From JBOHSA01 sp050732995 (GTDB lineage Bacteria > Gemmatimonadota > Gemmatimonadetes > Gemmatimonadales > GWC2-71-9): 18,747 bases of DNA. The notes beneath the pieces were generated by a model that did not search any database, was not told the origin of the DNA, and saw nothing but the letters and a program-made list of their open reading frames with translations. Where the stretch lies: the NCBI GenBank assembly GCA_050732995.1, contig JBOHSA010000022.1, positions 1 to 18,747 on the forward strand, given 5' to 3'. Position numbers and translations under genes: made by a program. This document shows, in pieces, positions 15,183-18,747 of the stretch (position 1 is the stretch's first letter; each line of letters begins with the position of its first letter).

Positions 15183-16402
15183 ACGCGCTGGCAGCGGCGG
15201 CCGGCGTGGATCGGGCGGCGCTGGCCCGGAAGGCCGGCGAGTTCCCGGCACGGGCGTTCATGCTGTGGGGGGCGCTCGCGGTCGCCGTGGGCGGAGCGGT
15301 GCTCCTCTGGGGGCTGCTCGGCGGCCGGCCCGAACGGACGTGGTGGGCGTATCTCCAGAACTTTGTCTTCTGGGCCGGTCTCGCCCAGGCGATGGTGGTG
15401 TTCGCGGCCACGCAGAAGCTCGCCAAGGGACACTGGTCGGGTGTGGTGATCCGCTTCGCCGAGGCCGCCGTCCTGTTTCAGTTCGTCGCCCTGATGCTGT
15501 TCGTCGGCCTCTTCGTCGGCCGAGAGCACATCTTCACCTGGCTGCACGAGCCGCGGCCCGAGGTCGGCGGCTGGCTCACCAGCCGGTGGTTCTTCCTGCG
15601 CAACGGCGCGATCCTCGCGGGGATGGCGTGGCTCTCGTGGCGCTTCGTCCACCACGACATGGCGCCGGACATCGAGGAGCTAGCCACCGGCCGCCCCGTC
15701 GAGCCGGACGCGGCCGCGCAAGGCTTGATCACACGCGAGGCTGCCTTCGTCGTAGTGGGCTACGCCTTCGGCTACAGCCTGCTGGCCTACGATCTGATCA
15801 TGTCGCTCGCCCACAAGTGGGTGAGCAACCTGTACGGCGCGTTCTATTTCATGGGGAGCTTCCTCGCCGCGCTGATGGGACTCGCGGTGCTCGCGCTCAC
15901 CCTGCGGCGCGCCATGGGCCTCGGGCCCCTGTTCTCCATCCGCCAGCAGCACGACCTCGCCAAGCTGTGCTTCGGGTTCACGGTCTTCTGGGCCTACCTC
16001 ATGTGGTCCCAGTTCCTCGTCATCTGGTACGGCAACCTGCCGGAAGAGACGTACTTCATCTTCTACCGCCTGTGGGGTCCGTGGGAGCCCGTCGGCGTCG
16101 CGGTGTTCTTCCTGGTGTTCGTCATTCCGTTCATCGGGCTGCTGGGCGTGAGGCCGAAGAAGTATGCGCCGACGCTGTTCGCATTCGCCGGCATCAGCCT
16201 GATCGGCATCTGGCTGGAGCGCTACCTCGAGGTCGTCCCCTCGATCAACCACGGCGCCGGGCCCGCGATCGGGATCCCGGAGATCGGCGTGACGCTGTTC
16301 TTCGCCGGCCTGTTCCTCCTGGCGTACGCCTGGTTCGCCGCGCGCTATCCCATGATCTCCCCGCGGCTGGCCGCCGACACGCTGGAGCGGGAACAGCACT
16401 GA
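15179..16402 (+). CDS. actF: Alternative complex III subunit F, second NrfD-type membrane protein
   Basis: ActF is the second large membrane subunit, related to ActC. The 407-residue protein starts at a GTG overlapping the actE stop and has about ten hydrophobic spans. Family features include FVFWAGLAQAMVVFAATQKLA at about 61-81, WFFLRNGAILAGMAWLSWRF at about 138-157, VVGYAFGYSLLAYDLIMSL at about 195-213, and the later segment that runs from FTVFWAYLMWSQFLVIWYGNLPEET. The AYDLIMSL and WSQFLVIWYGN segments are strongly conserved in this family. No actG gene follows. The operon therefore ends with actF, and a GC hairpin lies 45 bases after its stop. Confidence 0.95.
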   Translation: MNALAAAAGVDRAALARKAGEFPARAFMLWGALAVAVGGAVLLWGLLGGRPERTWWAYLQNFVFWAGLAQAMVVFAATQKLAKGHWSGVVIRFAEAAVLFQFVALMLFVGLFVGREHIFTWLHEPRPEVGGWLTSRWFFLRNGAILAGMAWLSWRFVHHDMAPDIEELATGRPVEPDAAAQGLITREAAFVVVGYAFGYSLLAYDLIMSLAHKWVSNLYGAFYFMGSFLAALMGLAVLALTLRRAMGLGPLFSIRQQHDLAKLCFGFTVFWAYLMWSQFLVIWYGNLPEETYFIFYRLWGPWEPVGVAVFFLVFVIPFIGLLGVRPKKYAPTLFAFAGISLIGIWLERYLEVVPSINHGAGPAIGIPEIGVTLFFAGLFLLAYAWFAARYPMISPRLAADTLEREQH

Positions 16403-16409
16403 TGACCGC

Positions 16410-16429
16410 CAGCCATTAGCCATTGGCTG
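16410..16429. repeat. Short repeated, hairpin-forming motif
   Basis: AGCCATT occurs twice in tandem at 16411-16424. CAGCCA at 16410-16415 can pair with TGGCTG at 16424-16429. This small AT-richer unit is unlike the surrounding sequence and resembles a dispersed repeat. It lies just after actF and before the GC hairpin. Confidence 0.5.
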
Positions 16430-16446
16430 TCAGCCTGATCGGCCAA

Positions 16447-16476
16447 AGGGGCCCCGGAATCCACGACGGGGCCCCT
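16447..16476 (+). terminator. GC-rich hairpin after actF, probable terminator
   Basis: AGGGGCCCCG (16447-16456) pairs perfectly with CGGGGCCCCT (16467-16476), a 10-bp stem with a 10-base loop, starting 45 bases after the actF stop. A weak extra A-T pair is possible on the outside. There is no T-run, so it may act as a roadblock or mRNA-stabilising hairpin rather than a classical intrinsic terminator. It separates the actABCDEF set from the cupredoxin gene. Confidence 0.55.
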
Positions 16477-16537
16477 CTGGCGTACTGGTGGGTAGGAGAT
16501 CAGGCTTAGGCAATTCTACCGACCGTGAGGGGGTCAT

Positions 16538-16897
16538 ATGCGACTGGCACGTTGGACGGTGATCGGAGCGGCGGTGCTGGCGGCCTGCGGCGACGACTAC
16601 GGCACGAACGGCGGGGGTTGCCAGCCCACGTCCTCGCAGGTGTGCATGGGGCTCAGTACCTTCAACCCTACCACCCGCAACGTGACCGCGGGCACGACGG
16701 TCGAGTGGGTGAACGGGAGCGGAGTCGGTCACACTGTAACCAACAACCCCGGATCGGGCGAGACGTTCAATCAGGCGGTCGGCGCGGGCGGCACGTTTAC
16801 TCATCAATTCAATACGCCGGGCACATACCAGTACCACTGCATGATCCACGGCACGCCCACGACCGGGATGCGGGGGACGATTCAAGTCAACCCGTGA
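16538..16897 (+). CDS. Plastocyanin-like cupredoxin lipoprotein
   Basis: The 119-residue protein has a lipoprotein signal ending LAAC with Cys17, then a cupredoxin domain. Type 1 copper ligands are visible as His65 (GHTVTN), Cys101 (YHCMIHG), His104 and Met111 (GMRG), the plastocyanin/azurin arrangement. Cys28 and Cys36 probably form a disulfide near the N-terminus of the mature protein. Such proteins carry single electrons at the outer face of the membrane. A strong GAGGGGG ribosome site at 16527-16533 precedes the ATG. The gene starts 135 bases after the ACIII operon and overlaps the next gene as GTGA. It is a reasonable candidate acceptor for electrons from ActA/ActE, but this is inferred from position only. 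Confidence 0.92.
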   Translation: MRLARWTVIGAAVLAACGDDYGTNGGGCQPTSSQVCMGLSTFNPTTRNVTAGTTVEWVNGSGVGHTVTNNPGSGETFNQAVGAGGTFTHQFNTPGTYQYHCMIHGTPTTGMRGTIQVNP

Positions 16898-17238
16898 GCG
16901 ACAGCCTCGAAGCCTTTCGCCATTTCCGCGAGAAAATGAACGCCGCGATCCTCGAGGCGGGCAACGTCACGATCAACCGCTTCTTCGCGCTCGACACCCG
17001 GACCTACGAGGCCGGGGCCCTGCCGGCCAAGACGAAAGAGCTCCTCGGTCTCGTGGCGTCGTTGGTCCTGCGGTGCGACGACTGCATCACCTACCACATC
17101 GTGCGCTGCCGTGAAGAAGGGGTCTCGGACGCCGAGCTCTACGACGCTTTCGCGGTGGCGCTCGTGGTGGGCGGGTCGATCGTGATTCCCCACTTGCGCC
17201 GGGCGGTGGCGCAGCTCGAGGAGCTGCCCGCGAAATGA
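16894..17238 (+). CDS. Carboxymuconolactone decarboxylase / AhpD-like protein
   Basis: The 114-residue all-helical protein belongs to the CMD/AhpD family. LPAKTKELLGLVASLVLRCDDCITYH at 43-68 is the family signature, with Cys61-x2-Cys64 and His68 in the AhpD-type CxxC-x3-H redox motif. SDAELYDAFAVALVVGGSIVIPHLRRA at 78-104 is the second typical helix pair. Family members act as thiol-dependent peroxidases/reductases or decarboxylate small lactones; the CxxC favours a redox role. The start is a GTG at 16894 within a GTGA overlap with the cupredoxin stop, and the end overlaps xdhC as ATGA, so the three genes are translated together. The protein has no signal peptide, unlike the cupredoxin. Confidence 0.9.
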   Translation: MSDSLEAFRHFREKMNAAILEAGNVTINRFFALDTRTYEAGALPAKTKELLGLVASLVLRCDDCITYHIVRCREEGVSDAELYDAFAVALVVGGSIVIPHLRRAVAQLEELPAK

Positions 17239-18233
17239 ACGTCTGGCGGGCGGCGGCGGATCTGGCGCGGGCCGGCGCCCGAGGGGGGGCGGGAGGGGGG
17301 GGCGCGCTCGCGACCGTGGCCCGGACTCGCGGCTCCACCCCGGTGCCGGCCGGCACCAAAATGCTCGTCGGGCCTCAAGGCCGGCTGATCGGAACCGTGG
17401 GTGGCGGCTGTGTGGAGGCGGATGTGATCCAGGCCGCGCTCGAGGCCCAGCGGCGCGGGGCACCAGCTCTTGTCACGCACACCCTCAACGCCGACCTCGC
17501 CGGCGATCTGGGGCTGTCCTGCGGGGGCACGGTGGACATCTTCGTCGAGCCGCTCGTCCCGGAAGAGTCCTACGTCCGCGTGCTCGAGCAGGCGGCCGAG
17601 GTGGAGGCGGGGGTCGTCACGACCGCCACTCAATGGCCCGCCGGCCCCGACAAGACCTTCGCGCCCCTTCCGGCGGACGCACCCTCCGGCAAGGCCGCGA
17701 CGTTGTCACGGGACCGCCGTTTCGTCATCGAGCGCCTGGCCCCGGCGCCGCGCGTCGTCGTGTTCGGCGCGGGGCACGTCGGGACCGCCATCGCCCGCGC
17801 CGCCGCCGCGGCCGGCTTCCGCGTCACCGTGATCGACGACCGCCCGGATTACGCGGACCCCGCGCGGTTCCCCGACGGGACCGCCGTGCTCGCGGCGGAG
17901 GTCGACGAAGCGCTCGCGCAGTGCCGTCTGAGCGCGGCCGACGCGGTGGTGATCGCTACGCGGGGGCACCGTCAGGATGCGCTGATTCTCGAGCGGGTCG
18001 CGACGTCCCCCGCCGGCTACGTCGGCCTGCTCGGCAGCCGCCGCAAGAAGCTGGTGGTGACCAAGGGACTCACCGGCGCCGGCGTGCCGCGCGAGGCGCT
18101 GGCGCGGGTGCGCGTCCCGGTGGGGCTCGCGATCGGGGCGGTGACGCCGGAGGAGATCGCGGTGAGCGTCGTGGCGGAGCTCGTCGCCTGGCGGCGACAG
18201 GGTCTATCGGATCGGAACCACCTTCTCCAGTAG
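17235..18233 (+). CDS. xdhC: XdhC/CoxI-family molybdenum-cofactor insertion protein
   Basis: XdhC proteins bind and sulfurate molybdenum cofactor and load it into xanthine dehydrogenase or CO-dehydrogenase-type enzymes. The 332-residue protein has both expected halves. The N-terminal XdhC domain has ATVARTRGSTPVPAGTKMLV at 26-45, the GTVGGGCVEAD motif at 53-63 with Cys59, and LGLSCGGTVDIFVEP at 92-106 with Cys96. The C-terminal Rossmann half starts VVVFGAGHVG at 174-183 and has IATRGHRQDALIL at 240-252, GLLGSRRKK at 264-272 and the terminal VGLAIGAVTPEEIAVSV. A G7-C-G3-A-G8 tract lies at 17283-17302 in an N-terminal Gly linker. No molybdenum hydroxylase gene is in the window. Its 3' end overlaps the convergent gene by 30 bases. 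Confidence 0.93.
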   Translation: MNVWRAAADLARAGARGGAGGGGALATVARTRGSTPVPAGTKMLVGPQGRLIGTVGGGCVEADVIQAALEAQRRGAPALVTHTLNADLAGDLGLSCGGTVDIFVEPLVPEESYVRVLEQAAEVEAGVVTTATQWPAGPDKTFAPLPADAPSGKAATLSRDRRFVIERLAPAPRVVVFGAGHVGTAIARAAAAAGFRVTVIDDRPDYADPARFPDGTAVLAAEVDEALAQCRLSAADAVVIATRGHRQDALILERVATSPAGYVGLLGSRRKKLVVTKGLTGAGVPREALARVRVPVGLAIGAVTPEEIAVSVVAELVAWRRQGLSDRNHLLQ

Positions 18234-18746
18234 CTTGCGCAGCGAATCCGCCGGCAGTGGCCCCGCGATTTCGATCCGTAGGGACCCCAGCAGTCTGCTG
18301 AGGAGCTGGTTGGCGCGCCGCCGGGAATCGGCTTCCTCCCGGGCTCGGATGGCCATCGTGTCCCGCGATACCGCCGCGTCCACGACGATCAGAGGATCGC
18401 GCCGCTCATACAACCGAATCACGACTCCCTCTCCCCGCGGGTCGAGGATCTGCTCCACGAGCACGACGCCGTCGCCCAGAATCGAGCCTCGGATGCGGCG
18501 GATGGGGAGGTCCGGAATCACGGCCAGCTCGGCGCCAAGCAGGGCGCGGGCCGAGTCGCTGGTAATGGGCGGCCAGGTTAGGGCAATGTCGCGCGCGACC
18601 TGCGGTGCCGGAATCCCGGCCGCGGCGCGGCCCTCCTCGGTCGGTCGGACATTGGCGACGGCGAGCGACTGCGGGGTCACCGCTTTAGCCACGCGGTCGC
18701 GGGCCGCCAGCGTATCGCCCGGCACAGTGGGGAGAGGAGTCGGGGG
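18204..18746 (-). CDS. Hypothetical protein, possible anti-sigma factor C-terminus (5' partial)
   Basis: This minus-strand frame is open to the right edge, so its start is outside the window. The visible part is about 180 residues from a Pro-rich start (upstream of GDTLAARDRV). It has no clear transmembrane segment or catalytic motif. ARALLGAELAVIPDLPIRRIRG, GVVLVEQILDPRGEGVVIRLYERR and the Arg-rich AREEADSRRRANQLLSRLL are recognisable stretches. The alternation of a VVVEQ-L strand and an LYERR strand recalls C-terminal domains of zinc-finger anti-sigma factors that I associate with Gemmatimonadota, but without the N-terminus this is only a suggestion. It converges on xdhC, overlapping it by 30 bases. 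Confidence 0.5.
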   Translation of the reverse strand, partial: PPTPLPTVPGDTLAARDRVAKAVTPQSLAVANVRPTEEGRAAAGIPAPQVARDIALTWPPITSDSARALLGAELAVIPDLPIRRIRGSILGDGVVLVEQILDPRGEGVVIRLYERRDPLIVVDAAVSRDTMAIRAREEADSRRRANQLLSRLLGSLRIEIAGPLPADSLRKLLEKVVPIR

Positions 18747-18747
18747 G

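Noticed and set aside
14234..15251. Minus-strand frames opposite actD and actE
   Set aside because: They are codon-composition shadows of genes with clear DUF3341 and cytochrome c motifs.

Overview
The window is GC-rich bacterial DNA with dense coding, many 1-8 base stop/start overlaps (ATGA, GTGA, TGATG) and frequent GTG and TTG starts. A complete alternative complex III operon, plus small secreted proteins and in-gene sequence motifs of a kind I associate with Gemmatimonadota, suggest an uncultured member of that phylum or a close relative. The phylum is an inference: no rRNA or other marker gene lies in the window.

Region 1 (1-1507). This holds the 3' end of an RHS-repeat gene. Its C-terminal cargo looks like a JAB/JAMM-type metallopeptidase toxin of the DUF4329 kind. 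A short secreted protein follows on the same strand, in the position where an immunity protein would sit, though it may instead belong to a lineage-specific exported family.

Region 2 (1628-8405). A Yip1-type membrane protein on the minus strand diverges from a tightly packed six-gene operon on the plus strand. The operon encodes an amidohydrolase with intact metal ligands, a related protein that has lost most of them, a DapA-family aldolase/lyase, a Tat-exported sarcosine-oxidase-like flavoenzyme, a dihydroorotate-dehydrogenase-like TIM-barrel protein and an o-succinylbenzoate synthase/N-succinylamino-acid racemase (MenC/NSAR) enolase. No other menaquinone gene is present, so a dedicated catabolic or salvage route for an N-substituted amino acid or cyclic amide is more likely than menaquinone synthesis. 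This is the best candidate here for an undescribed pathway.

Region 3 (8496-8957). A single small DUF3788-like gene.

Region 4 (9091-16402). This is a full alternative complex III operon, actABCDEF: pentaheme cytochrome c, fused MopB/Fe-S protein, NrfD-type membrane subunit, DUF3341 subunit, monoheme cytochrome c and second NrfD-type subunit. Together they form the quinol-oxidising complex that replaces cytochrome bc1. A strong GC hairpin follows the last gene.

Region 5 (16538-18233). A cupredoxin lipoprotein, a carboxymuconolactone-decarboxylase/AhpD-like protein and an XdhC-type molybdenum-cofactor insertion factor are joined by 4-base overlaps. The cupredoxin is a plausible soluble-side electron acceptor for the complex just upstream, but no cytochrome oxidase gene is visible. 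A minus-strand gene, possibly an anti-sigma factor, runs off the right edge and overlaps the 3' end of xdhC tail to tail.

At a smaller scale, runs of G or C of 5-10 bases in a GGG-A/C-GGG pattern recur inside at least five genes, always at Gly/Pro-rich linkers. actB also carries a 16-base inverted repeat inside its coding sequence. I saw no tRNA, rRNA, CRISPR array or insertion sequence.
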